Origin: Campylorhamphus procurvoides
Lineage: Eukaryota > Chordata > Aves > Passeriformes > Dendrocolaptidae
DNA length: 64,000 bases
Reading direction: 5' to 3'
Assembly (NCBI GenBank): GCA_013396655.1
Contig: WBMV01005000.1
Location: forward strand, 1-64,000
Shown here: in pieces, positions 1 to 11,706 of the stretch
How the letters are laid out: every line of letters starts with the position of its first letter
How positions within the stretch are numbered: the first letter of the stretch is position 1
Program-made: the position numbers and the translations under genes
The notes under the pieces: model-generated
What the model was told of the DNA's origin: nothing
Database searches by the model: none
What the model saw: only the letters and a program-made list of their open reading frames with translations

Positions 1-19
1 CTCCTGCTGAACTAGGACA
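1..19 (-). mobile_element. 5' end of a solo or proviral LTR, cut by the window edge
   Basis: Read on the minus strand, these 19 bases equal the first 19 bases of the LTR at 29504 (TGTCCTAGTTCAGCAGGAG), with no mismatch. The terminal TG falls at position 19. The bases just after it belong to a CR1 copy, so the LTR lies inside that CR1. The expected 5-bp target duplication would be GCTCC at 20-24; its partner is outside the window. The rest of the element is not visible, so a full provirus cannot be told from a solo LTR. Confidence 0.75.
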
Positions 20-192
20 GCTCCCCACAGAAACGGCCACAGCACCAAGCCTGACAGAGTACAGGAAGGGTTTGAATAATACTCTCAGGCACATGGTGTG
101 ACTTTTGGACATGGCCCTGTGCAGGGCCAGAAATTGGACTCAGTGGTCCTTGTGGTTCCTTTCAGCTCAGCATACTCTGTGATTCTGTGATC
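20..192 (+). mobile_element. CR1 LINE, 3' end
   Basis: This is the 3' untranslated end of a bird CR1. It shows the 'gtgcagggccagaaattgga' block, then 'ggtccttgtggttcctttca', and ends in the CR1 tail TCTGTGATTCTGTGAT. The copy is 5'-truncated by the LTR at 1-19, which interrupts it. It is diverged and non-coding. CR1 elements move by target-primed reverse transcription and are usually 5'-truncated, as here. Confidence 0.85.
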
Positions 193-3100
193 TGCACTCT
201 GAAGGTGGTCAGCAACAAGTACACCTGGCACCTGTGCACTTATGGTTGTCTGGTTGCTCAGCCCTGAGCAGCTGGAATAGCTGAGCTGTCACTTCAGCTC
301 ATGGAGGTTGTGGTAGTGGGAGGTTTTTTGTTGGCTTGATTTATGAAATCTATTTTGTATCTTGAGCATACTCACTGATGTTTAGATGGTCCTCTAATTA
401 CAGACTGCTTTGATAGTTGATAGAATCTTCTAGAATAACTTAAAATGCCCTCATGGCTGCGTACAGTAACCTAGCTGCTATTATACCCATTATAGACCTG
501 TGGATTCTCTGGCGGGGGGAGAATGCCTGCTAGATCACCCTTAGCAATGATCTTATTGTTTAATTACAAGATTACAGTAAAATTAACACTCTTTGTATGT
601 AGGGGTTGTAAATTTTTGACCAAGACAGCTAAGTTTTTCAGGTGTTGCATAAGTTAAGAGTTATTTTTCATCTTAACACAGTGCAAAACATAAACATTGA
701 TTTAGCGACAATTTCAAGACTATGTAGGACACAGTTTGTGCGTGGGTTTTTTCCCCTTGATTTTGGTTTGTTTTTTGTTTTCCCTGTGGATTTCACATGA
801 CTATAGAAATGATAGAAAAAGCAGTATATTTGCCATTCTGCCTTCTACTATGATCATGTTTACTTTTCTTAGCAAAGTTACATTTAATAGGAAATATGAA
901 AACCAGAAGCAAAATAGCCTTAAGACCTATACTTTGAGAAGTAGCCTTTCAGAACCCCCTGAAAATTAAGTACAATCTGTCAGTTTTATGATGCAGGGGT
1001 GCAGATCAATCATCAAAAAGGAGTTGTTCACCCCAAGGCAGTTAAATAAGTAGAAATTAAACAATAAGGCTATGAATTCTTACAGTCTTTGAGTTGCTGC
1101 CTTTTTTTTTTTTGTGCTTAGAAAATATTGCAAAAATATTACTTTGGCATTTGATTGAAGTGTTATATTGTTCAGCTTCAACACATTCCAACATCTTTTG
1201 CAGATCAATTAAAGTGCACCAGTGTGGAAGAAATAAAAATGAAGATGTAATTTTATTCTTAGTTCAGAATAAAAAGAAATGCATTTGAGGAAAAGGATGA
1301 AAGAAATGAGCTGTTTGAACATAGTCAGCATAACTTTTATGTATATATAAAGTTGTCTGACACTAGTCCATGAAGTAAAAATAAAAGAACAAGTATGTAG
1401 AAGGAATTTACAAAATAGAGGAGAGCAGAATAATAAGATTATATGTGCAAAACCCAAGCCATTAGACAAAAAGGACCATGAATTTCACTTATAAATGAGA
1501 AAATGAAAAATAAAATCTTACAAAACAAGGAGTAAAGTAAATGGACAAGCTATTGACATCTCTGAAAGAAAAATATTGGGACAGAATTGCTTTCTCTGAA
1601 GATGAAATCCCTGATTCTGCATGTGTGCTTAATTATATAATCATCTATGAGCTTTTCAGTCACTTTTGGGAGGATACAGATCCAATGACTGTAAGCAGTC
1701 AGTGTCACAAATGGGCATACAAATTGAAAGGTTTAGTGATTATTGTGGGAGCAATTGATAATGAAATAGGAAGGATTTTTACTAACTTCCGTCAATTTTT
1801 TTAGAGTACCTATTTGATGGAAATCTTTCTGTGCTGTTTTAATTTTCCTTAATAAACAAAGACTTTTAGAAATAGTAGATGAATGTTGAGCTGTTTGATA
1901 CTTAGTAGAGTGCTGAATTAATGTTACTAAACCCAACTATAAAACTTATTTTCTGAATAAATCTGTAGGTTCAGCTGGAAATATCAAGAAACAACAATAA
2001 TTTCTCTTGAAGTCTGCAAATAATATGTGTGCTTTGAAATGTTATGTATATTCACATTGCACCCAGTTACACTATCACACATCACTAAGTAAAGATATCA
2101 TTCAGGAGGCACATTTTTCTATTATTAGGTTTAGTCAGATGAGATTAAACTGGAAGCATAGGAAAAATGCTTCATTTGGATTTATATATGCTGTTCTATT
2201 TTTCCTTAGTAGAAGGTGCAGGTAGTTTGAAAGTTTTCCAATATTGACAGGGAGGGACTTGGAGGAAGAGCCTGGAGTGATGTTATATGTGCAGGTGGAA
2301 AAAAACAAGGAGACAGTTTTAAATCACAGTGAGAACTGAGTGTGCACAACCAGATTAGTGACCTTTGGACAGCAAGACATATTTGTATTAAGTCTTGTTC
2401 AGTGCTGGTGTGGGTTATGAGAAGGCTGTTATTAAATTTTTGATTTTCCCTCATATCTTACTTGACATGGATTCTTTTAGCTCTCCCTCCATCAAACTAT
2501 AATAGCACAAAGAAATGGACAAGCACAGACTTGTGAGTGCATGTATTTATTTCTGTGTTTGATTTTTATCACAAACTGCTTCTTTTCCTGTCTCCTATCT
2601 ATAAAGAAGCATACAACTTGGAAGTACTGTCAAGCTCACAGCTTCCAGCAACTGTGGGTGCCTTGGTTGCCACTTTTGCTCTGAGACAGATTAGAGGTCT
2701 GTGCTTTATGTAGAGACTTTACAGCTAATTTCAATTTTATGTAGTTTTGAAAGGTTTGAAGTATAAAACCTCTCAAAAAATGAAGTTACTGTTGTCTATC
2801 CAGGTCTAGAGGGCTGCAGTGTGAACACAGAAATAGGAATATTCTTATTTCCATTAAACAAGTACAACAGGAAGGTTACTGGAATAAGCATGGATAAATG
2901 TACCCTCACTGCAAGAAGCTTCCCTGAGACCTTTAGTACTTCATTAAAATTCACTGATTTCAGCTGGACCATGTTTGTGGAATCAGGTCCTACTGACAGA
3001 AGTTGAACTAAATTATGTCAAATAATTTGAAAGTTTGTCTAAATTCTTACAGTGAAACATTTCCAGGTGTGTCTGCATGTATGTATCTGTTTGGCTATTT

Positions 3101-6100
3101 CTCTGTGTGTATAACTTGATTTATTAGCCTTTTATAACGAATGCTCTTTTAAGGAGATACATTCAAATATAAAGCTTCTTTTCTGTGAAAATATAGCCTG
3201 TACATAAGCAAGAAGTAAACAAGTCAATGAAACCTTTATCTTAAAGTCAGAGTTATATTAATCTTTTCTCTCGCCACCAACAAGGCTCTTGAAATGCTGT
3301 TTGCTTTCCTTGTCTGGATCCCTTTTACTTTGTGCAGAGGCTTTGATGGCAGGATAAGCAGATCTAAACAATCTCCTGATACAGACAGTCAGGAGTAATA
3401 ACCAATGAGCAGCTATGCTAAGCATCAGTTTCCTCACCACTCCTGATCGGGCTCCTGAAGAGTCTCTGCTGACAAGATAGTGGGGCATCTTCTAGTCAGA
3501 TGGGGAGGAAGAGTCTTCTACTGCTCCCTGGAAGGAGTTGATCCTCAAGGTTACTGAGTTGCCATCAGTTCCCTGGTTTTCCCTTTAGGATCATATACCT
3601 CTCATGTTGGTGTCTGTCCCCTTGGATGCCTGACCTACTACTTATTCTCATCTCAGAAGTCTTACCTCTGCAATTTTGTCTTTCTTATCTTGTGCAGCTC
3701 CACTACACAGATTTTCTCACATCTCTGGCAATTTCATCAGAAGTTTAGGCTGAGGTCTCACAGCTGGGCTGTAGCAAAGCTGGACCCAGGATCACAGGAT
3801 ACTGACTCTCTGACTTCATGTAACCCAGTGAACTTGCTCTTGCCTCCTCCCTCTCTCACTTTTTTCCCCCCCTTGGCTCTAAAATCAGCCAAGCAAAGGT
3901 CAGCTTCAGTGCTGGTGTTCAGAAAGGAGAAAAAATTCTTTTCTTCTGCACTTAGGATGAGGAACAAACTGTCTGAAACATGCAGAAACAGCTTTTAATA
4001 GAGCGTGTCTATTGTAACTCACCTCATCTTTCATTCCATTATTGGAATAGAAGCATGTTGGAATAGCAGATATAAATATTTGGTGTGGGACTATAGCAAG
4101 TAGAAGAAATGACAGTGCTTCAAAGTAGTTTGTATTCAGGTTTATGTCTAAGCCTAGTATGAATGAGCCAATTCTTTACTGGTAACATTATCGTGTGGCT
4201 TAAACCAAACTCGATTACGTTGGTCATATTGAACTTCAAATGAGCTCCACATTTTACTTGTCTTTTTCCATGGGTAAGTACAAAAATTTTGATGGATTTC
4301 AGGAGTGGATATACTAGCAGATATACTAGTAATGAGAAGGCTGTGGGAGGGACAAGTATTTGTTAATATTAAGAACAAAAAACAGACAGAAAAATGGATT
4401 ACTAGATAACCAAGATAACATGAAGTTGGAAAAAGTTAGGAAAATCAATTTCATAAAATAAAGTATGGTAAGCAAGAGAAGAGTGATTGAATATAGGGTT
4501 ACAAACTGTGTGGTAAATGAGTGTTTTATAATCACAAGGCGCCTGGATTTTTAATATGAGGCTTTACGGTTGACAAATAAGAGAAGATATAACTCTTGCT
4601 AATATATCAACTCTCTAAGCCCACCAAATACTACTGATTACTAGTAGAAAGAACAGTCTAAACTCCTGTCACTACCAGTACAGAATGAAACTCTGTTTGC
4701 AATAGTATGTCCCTCTTCAGTGTGTTACAAGATGGTCTGGCATGAAATTAATGTGGGGAAGGAAAGATGTAAAAATTCTTTTGGTCTGGGTAAATGATTT
4801 TTACTAAAACCTCATTTTCTTCCAGAGTATCTCTAGCTGCCATTATGTTTCTTTTGTATTTTTTTCCTCTTATGAAGACCTGGCACATTCCTCTGGAAGT
4901 TTGAGGGATGAAGACAGTTGCTAATTAAAAGATGAAGAATTGGCCTGTGCATGGAATGTAGTGACAAAAATAGCACAGATGTATTATGCCATTGGTAGTA
5001 TGACCATGCATGGAAAATCCCAAGTTAAACTAGTAAGTGCAATAATGCAGAGCATTATTATTTAATTTTTAATTCTTATATTTTACTCCAAAAATGTAGG
5101 TTACTAGCTCTAAATGAGTGAAGCTGTTTCTCAGCGATAAGATCAGGTTGCATCACGGCAATGATGAGACTTCTTGAAAGGACTGAGGTTTATTCTGACA
5201 TAGTGGGAGAATGAGAGTTACTGACTCCAGTGAGGGATAAAGGAGGTTGTATTGGCAAGGGAAGATGCATGTATCTACCACATATTTTAAATCACAGGGC
5301 AAATTGACTGTTGCCAGAATTAATCCTCACCCGTTTTGTTTGTATGCTCTTGAATGTTTTCAGGGACTCAAATTAAGAGGATGCTGCATTAAAATACTCA
5401 CTTTACTTTTGTTCGAGCTACTTAATCTAGTAATTTACTAAAGGTCTTTTAGCAGAATGAGCACATTTTTCACCCTGTGTTTCCATTTTGCCTTCAGTTT
5501 TTCTGGCAAAGGTTTAGAGTAGTATATCTCCTTTAAACAGAGGGTCTATTTTTCAAAGAGCTGGTCTCTGTAATTTTGCCATTTTATTGTCTCAGCAGCA
5601 CAATTCCACCTGGTTAGAGGGTGAAGGAGAAAAGCAGTTGCAAAGTATGTATGCTTGTGGCACAAACCCTTGTCTAACCATTTCTGGATATCTTTCCTTT
5701 TTATTGCAGTGAAATAAATTCTCCTACAAGGGAAATATTGGAGTCTTCCCCTTCAACATTCTGTGTTTATCTGACTGAGATTAGCAGCAGCTCCAAAACC
5801 TGAGAAAAGTCACGTTTATACAGACTGTAAATTAATAGGAAATGTCTTCCCCTTTTCCTACCCAAGAAAGACATTGATACTTTAATTTGCTTTTTAACAT
5901 TAAAACCAGTAATAATATGAACTTCATAATGGTTATTTTCCCTGGAGGGTTCACTGGGGAGCCTATGAAGTTTTCCTTGGGGCAGAGGAGAGGTTTTGAA
6001 GTTTTTCAAGAGAGAGAGCTCTCATCTCCGTTTCTCATGCTTTTAAACTAAATAGCTGTCGGTAAAAGAATATTTTTGCACAAAGTTTTAATTACTTATC

Positions 6101-7283
6101 CCATTTTACAGATGACATTAGAATTCCACTATCTGTATATCTGTCCTATAGGAATGTGCATATCCAAGTCTTCTTGGTCAAATTCCTTGGGTACATATAT
6201 CCTGAAGTGGTTTGGTTCCCAAATACTCAAGGGAAGATTGCACAAGTTACTACCTACCAAAGCTCTTGCTGCATCCTCCAGGACATGCTACCTGGCATCG
6301 GGCATTTTCCAAGGATGTGCAGCTACTGTCACAACATTCCCTAGGGATTGCATCACAGCACAACTCCTAAAAGAACTCTTCGGGAGAGCTGGCTTCTTTT
6401 GCAGTGCCACACTAGAAATAGGTTCATGCTAGTGAGGATGGACTCTCCCTTGCAGAGATAACTCTGTCTCAGATTCTTCCTCACTGAAGTAAGAACTTAC
6501 TTCAACCCGACAGTGAAAAGAAGAAATCTGCTACAGCATCTGCAAGCCTCTGGCTTAATACCTTTCACAGAAAGTCTGGTTGCCCACCTAGAATTCCTGC
6601 TCTGATATTCTTGGCTGTGCTCCGAGCCCAGGGTTGATAGATGTCCTGAATCTGCATAGCAACCATCTGTTTGGAGCCTGGGAGGCCATCACCAAGCACA
6701 GAGGTAATATGCTGCAGACCTAATACACACAGCAGATGCCATTTTGTCCTTCAGCATCTGCTCTTTACATTAAGTGTAGTTTCTGTCAGCTTGTACACCC
6801 GCTTGCCAACACAAATCATACCTTTCCAAGCTATCTCCAGTGCCGACCACAGCCAAGATATGTGAACATGAAGAGAGAAAAAGGGATGCTTGTGCTTGGG
6901 GACAAAATGATGTCTAGTGAAGGCCAGACTCGAAAAAGGCTGCCTTTCCTGCCCCGTTCCTGGCAACCTTCCCTCTGTGTAGTAATGCATAAATAAACTG
7001 ATTTTTGGCTAACATAATTCACAAACTCTTCCAAAAGACTGACCCCAAGGGATGGGATGTAATGTAGTCTGGAGAGGATTATCTTGGTCCACTGGAGCAG
7101 TTCCTGAACAACATTGTCCCAGTGTGGAGCTGCTGGAGCTCAGACAGTGTGAACAATTCTGAAAGAACAAATTTAACATTATGTTTTCTTACTGTATTCA
7201 GTGTGGATTTACATGAGAGACAGACTTTATAGGAAAAAACCATGCGCAGCAGAGAGCAGGGCTGGGTTGCTGTGGAGTCTTGA
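193..7283. other. AT-rich unique DNA without a gene
   Basis: Nothing here can be assigned to a gene or a young repeat. Open frames are short (at most 118 codons) and lack recognisable domains, codon signature or splice context. A small MIR-like scrap lies near 6090. The 87-codon frame at 1541-1804 reads fairly protein-like, but frames of this length recur by chance throughout the window and I do not recognise it. Confidence 0.6.
6088..6120 (-). repeat. MIR SINE scrap
   Basis: The stretch 'cttatcccattttacagatg' matches the highly conserved part of the MIR SINE read on its reverse strand. The similarity fades within about 30 bases on both sides. It could be a chance match; only the short core supports it. 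Confidence 0.3.
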
Positions 7284-7468
7284 AATAGGGTTGTCAAGCA
7301 TTGGAGTGGACTGCCCAGGGAGGTGGTGAAATCACCATCCTTGGAGGTGTTCAGGAAATGCCTGGATGTGGCATGTAGTGTTCGGTCTAGCTGACAAGGT
7401 GGTGATTGGTCAAAGGTTGGACTTGATGATGGAGGTCTTTTCCAACCTTAATGATTCTATGGTTTGAT
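7284..7468 (+). mobile_element. CR1 LINE, 3' end
   Basis: The order of blocks is that of the CR1 3' end: 'gactgcccagggaggtggtg', 'catccttggaggtgttcagg', 'ggttggacttgatgatggag', 'ttccaaccttaatgattcta'. It ends in the ATTCTATG-type tail. Only the last 185 bases or so are kept. It belongs to the same general CR1 type as the copies at 17258, 34684 and 62829, which share the 'tggtctagttgaca' block in one strand or the other. Confidence 0.93.
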
Positions 7469-10400
7469 GATATGGTAGTGCCATGGGATAGAGACAGTGT
7501 GGATGGACAAGAAGATGGGCTAGAGAGGCATCAAGCCTCAAAATTACAACCTTTCTTAAGCTGGGCTGTGCGTGCTCCAAGAGTTTACATTGTGAATGCC
7601 AACAGGATGTCCTAGCCTGCATACTTTTATTCAGGTAACTTCTGTGAGTTATCCAGAAAAACAGAGAGGCATAGCTTATTTTTTCTGGTTATCTGTGAAA
7701 AAGATTATCGAAAGGTATCATATATAACACTATGCTGAACTCCCACAGCCTTTAAGTCAGCTTGTTTGTAACATATTGCAGTAGAAGAATCTGAGAAGAT
7801 CCAGTGGATGACAATGTATGCTTAATTTTGCTCTTTGGAAATACAGCTTTCAGCTACTTTTTACATTGTAAGATTAAAAAAAAAAAGAAATGAGCATTTA
7901 TTTTCTACTACAATTTACTTGATGGAAAATTCTCTCCTGTTTGGTGGGAGATAGATGTAAAAATGTGGAAAAAAATAGCTGAGTGAAAAGTAAATATAAA
8001 CTACATAAATACCTACATACACAGAGTTTTTACATCACAGAGCCTTTAGAAAGGCTACTTAAAACAGAATATGCATATAAGAAATGAATTTCAAAAGAAA
8101 AAGCCTTTGTATTTTTGGATTTCTATTTTTTTTTGTCACTTTACAGGGGGAATGTTGGAAGGAGGATAAAAGAGGATGTTGGACTATGACTAGAGAAGTG
8201 CTGGTGTTTTAAACTTCTGCATGTTTTTCTCCCTATAACAGAAGAGGAACTTTGAAAAAGTTAATACAAATTGTTTTACTCTGAAAGGCTCACAACCCAG
8301 ATAGGTCTTTTGCCTGTAAGGAAGGTTTTGAGGAATTGCCCATGTAAAGCAGAACTTTGCTGCACAGCTGTTAAAACCCCTGAGGTTTGTATGCAAACAA
8401 GGAAAGTTCTTTTACACAGAATTTTGGACTGCTGATGTGGTTATCACGCTCTACATTTAGATCTTGGCAACATGTTATAAAATAATGGCAAGTCCAATAT
8501 CCTGATCTTTTGGATATGTTCTGCAGAAGGCTATCTTTCCTGTTTTTTTTGGAAGCTTGCAAGTCTATAACAGAGGAAATGAAGAGTCCATCTGAAGTCT
8601 TACATTGATATAATGTCCTGTAATTCTGGGGATAGATTTAATGGAGTTACCACAGATATGTAGTATCTTCATCAATAATATGCTACCCACGTGTAGTTTG
8701 GAATCATGTAACTCTTTTCTGAAAGGACAACTTCAGACCACAACAACTTAGACACTCAGAGTTTATTCTAATTCCTTGCTTACACTTAGTATGAAAAGGT
8801 CCCAACTGAAATAAAATGGATCTGGCCAATAAAATATTTCTATATTATGTATTCATTTTATTATCATTAGCAGTCAGTAATCTTGCTAAAAATTGAAATA
8901 TTTATGTAACAAACATTTGAGCATGGAAATTTATAGGGGAATGGCCATTATTTCTGCAGTCATGTTTTTCTGAGTTACAAAAATGTTAGATTAACAGTAA
9001 TTTATAACAATATTATAGCTGGGATTTCAGGAACAAAAATTCTGGGAATTCACATGCTTTCTGAATATTGCTCTTTCTGCCACTCCTGTGATATAGTTCA
9101 TGGGATATAAGGTTGAAGAGTTAAAGCCAATGACTTTTGTCTGGCGGCCATTATTCTATAACATTGGACAATAAACCTCCACTCCTTCCAATGATAATTT
9201 AAGAGTGTCCCTTTCTTCATGTAAGTCACTCCAATTAAGTGAAAAGATGCCAATTGCATGCTTACAAGATCAGGCTTGGGTTTCCTGATATGCATTCCAT
9301 TATCTTATTCATCTCCTGTTCTCCTTGGCAGTGAAGGAAATAAAGTATACTAAATTAATTTCTTCATGTTTGCCGTTTCTTCCCCTCAATAGCTCCTGAA
9401 TCTATTGGCCAGTTTGAAAATTGATGGTGGAAGGTATCCCAGACCACTCCTTTTCTCCCTGCTGTATGACAGTTCCAAGCTGAATAGACTGGAGATCCAA
9501 ACTGATGTCCTTGGAGAAGGGATGGCAGGGAAGAGAGGAGCTGTGGTGTGTTCTCTGGCTACAACAGTGTGGCTGGTCATGCCCACAGTTACGTGCAATT
9601 GCAACATCTGTTTTCTTTTCCTTAGTTTCACAGTGCAAATGACCATATGTTGAGCTCATAAGCAGAAAGATGGAAAGCCTACTGGACAAAGGCCATAAGG
9701 CTAAGGAAATCCAAAGGAATAATGGAACCACTTGCTTGATTTTTGTATGAGGTTATTTTGTTGCTAATGTGTTAACAGCAGCAATTTATTAAAAGCATCA
9801 AATTAATAAGGGTTGTAAGCCAATAAGATGTGGCATTGAAGGCTTGTTAGTAAATCACATTTTTAATCACACTTTTGAAATTATTAGTAATTTTAGCACT
9901 TTGTATTGTGTGGATGTTTGTCTTTGAGAATGTCTGCCTTTCAGAAAATGAGGTGGCACATGTTGCTCTGACCTAGCCGTGGCCAGTTACAAATATTTAA
10001 TGTTTATAGCTAGAATATTACTCACACATATATTTTTTTATTGTGAAAAATTATTATTGGCTTTCAGCTGACTGACTTGCTGGAGTATTTCCCACTGGTA
10101 CAAACTGCTGCCTTCACTGCTTTTTCTTCAGTGCCAGGCATCACACAGAATGCAAATGATGCACCTTCAGTGTTGTTGGCTTGCATCAAAATCAATACTG
10201 TTGCCAGCACGAGGAAAATAAGTACAGTTATTTCTTGAGGAGTTTAATATCTGGATTTTTTTGTGTTCCAGGAAAATGCCTTGTAGATAGATACTTACCA
10301 ATGCAGGGTTCTGCTCAGATATGGCTTTCCATTGCAGCTCCACAGTCTGTCTCGTCTCTTTGATCCAGACAGGTGTAATTAGTACCTTTTACAGAGAAGG

Positions 10401-11444
10401 TGAATGAAACTAGAGGATTCAGCAGTTCTTGGGTATGAATTTTTGGTTTTATCTGGTGGGTTTTTTTGTGTTTTTGGGACAAGAATGGCTGCTTCTAAAT
10501 ATAATGTGCAAATCCTTATTCCATGCTGTGCAACAATATAGTGGTTGAAATCAACAGCTTTTTAAATTTTACTTGGATCAGATCTAGAATATATATAGAA
10601 TAATCATCATATATATGAGACATATATGGGATTCTCTATATAATCTATAGGATAGCATGAGACTAAAAATATGCAAAAGTTTTATTTGCTAAGAGTAGCT
10701 TTTCAAAATGAGGTATTATATAAATTTTATCACATATAGTAATGATAAAATATGTGTGCATTGTCTAATGCAATTTTTTTTAATTTTGATTATGTTTCTG
10801 GTAGAAAGAAATAAACACTAGAAATCCAAATGCTTAACTTAGGAAAACCAACAGAATTGTGACTTTAGGAAAGAAAGAATCAAGTTAGTGTTCAGATAAA
10901 AGAGAAAATTGTACTTGTATATTTCACAAATTACAAGGAATTTCGGAAGAACTGTAATTTTTCTCTTGGAAGTTAGATTATATGGATTAATGTATGGTGT
11001 GTAGCTTTTTGGTACAGGACATCTTCAAAAGATTTACTGAAATTCCTGTTGCAGTTGTGAAGGGAGCTCTTTCAGGCAAGAACTCTGATTGGAAGTAGAA
11101 TGAAAGCCATGTACTTCTGCCTCTTGCGACTAAACTATTGATTATTGTGACTAAACTATTGATTAATAGCATCATATGTTCTTAGCTGCATCATATCCAT
11201 CACCAGGGGAAGCAGTAGGATGGCAGTTATCCTTGATTAAATCTGAACTCAGAAGCTGTGATGCTTTGAGATTTTTGAGATAGTAGCCTTTGCACCTGCA
11301 AGTGTGGTAGGCAGACACCTAAGCACCTAAAGGTACTGTAAGATATGCCATTACTACAGAATATCAGTACTTCAGGAAATTCCTCTGTGGGGAAAGGGAG
11401 CTGAAAGAATGATCTTGTTTTAAAATCTTCTAGTTGAGTATTTG
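7469..11444. other. AT-rich unique DNA without a gene
   Basis: I see no coding gene. Overlapping short frames on both strands at 9386-9731 (up to 109 codons) fall in a slightly GC-richer patch but carry no recognisable domain. Short AT dinucleotide stretches occur near 10590-10640. A two-copy 21-bp tandem repeat is listed separately at 11128. Confidence 0.6.
11128..11165. repeat. Two-copy 21-bp tandem repeat
   Basis: The 17-base word GACTAAACTATTGATTA occurs at 11128-11144 and again at 11149-11165, giving a period of 21. This is a small local duplication in otherwise unique AT-rich DNA. Confidence 0.85.
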
Positions 11445-11706
11445 AAGTTTGAAGAAAAGAGGCCACAGGCAGAAATCGATGCCCAGGAACTTTCATGTAA
11501 ACATGAGGGAAAACTTCTTTCTTATGAAGGGACTGAGCACTGGAACACCCAGAGAGGGTGTGGAGTCTCCCTCACTGGAGATATTCCAGAACCATCAGGA
11601 CACAATCTTGTGCCATGTGTTCTGGAACAACCCTGCTTGAGAAGGGAGGTTGGACCAGATGACCCACTGTGGGGTCCTTTCAGCCCCAACCAGTCTGTGA
11701 TTCTTC
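11445..11706 (+). mobile_element. CR1 LINE, 3' end (a different subtype)
   Basis: The sequence follows the CR1 3' region from the 'aggcagaaatcgatgcccag' block through 'gagcactggaacacccagag', 'gtggagtctccctcactgga' and 'aggttggaccagatgaccca' to 'ccaaccagtctgtgattctt'. The ATTCT tail closes it. The word choice differs from the 7284/17258 type, so it is probably another CR1 subfamily. It contains no usable reading frame. Confidence 0.9.

Noticed and set aside
1541..1804. 87-codon frame with a fairly protein-like reading
   Set aside because: Not recognised, no splice or promoter context, and about as long as several other chance frames in the window.
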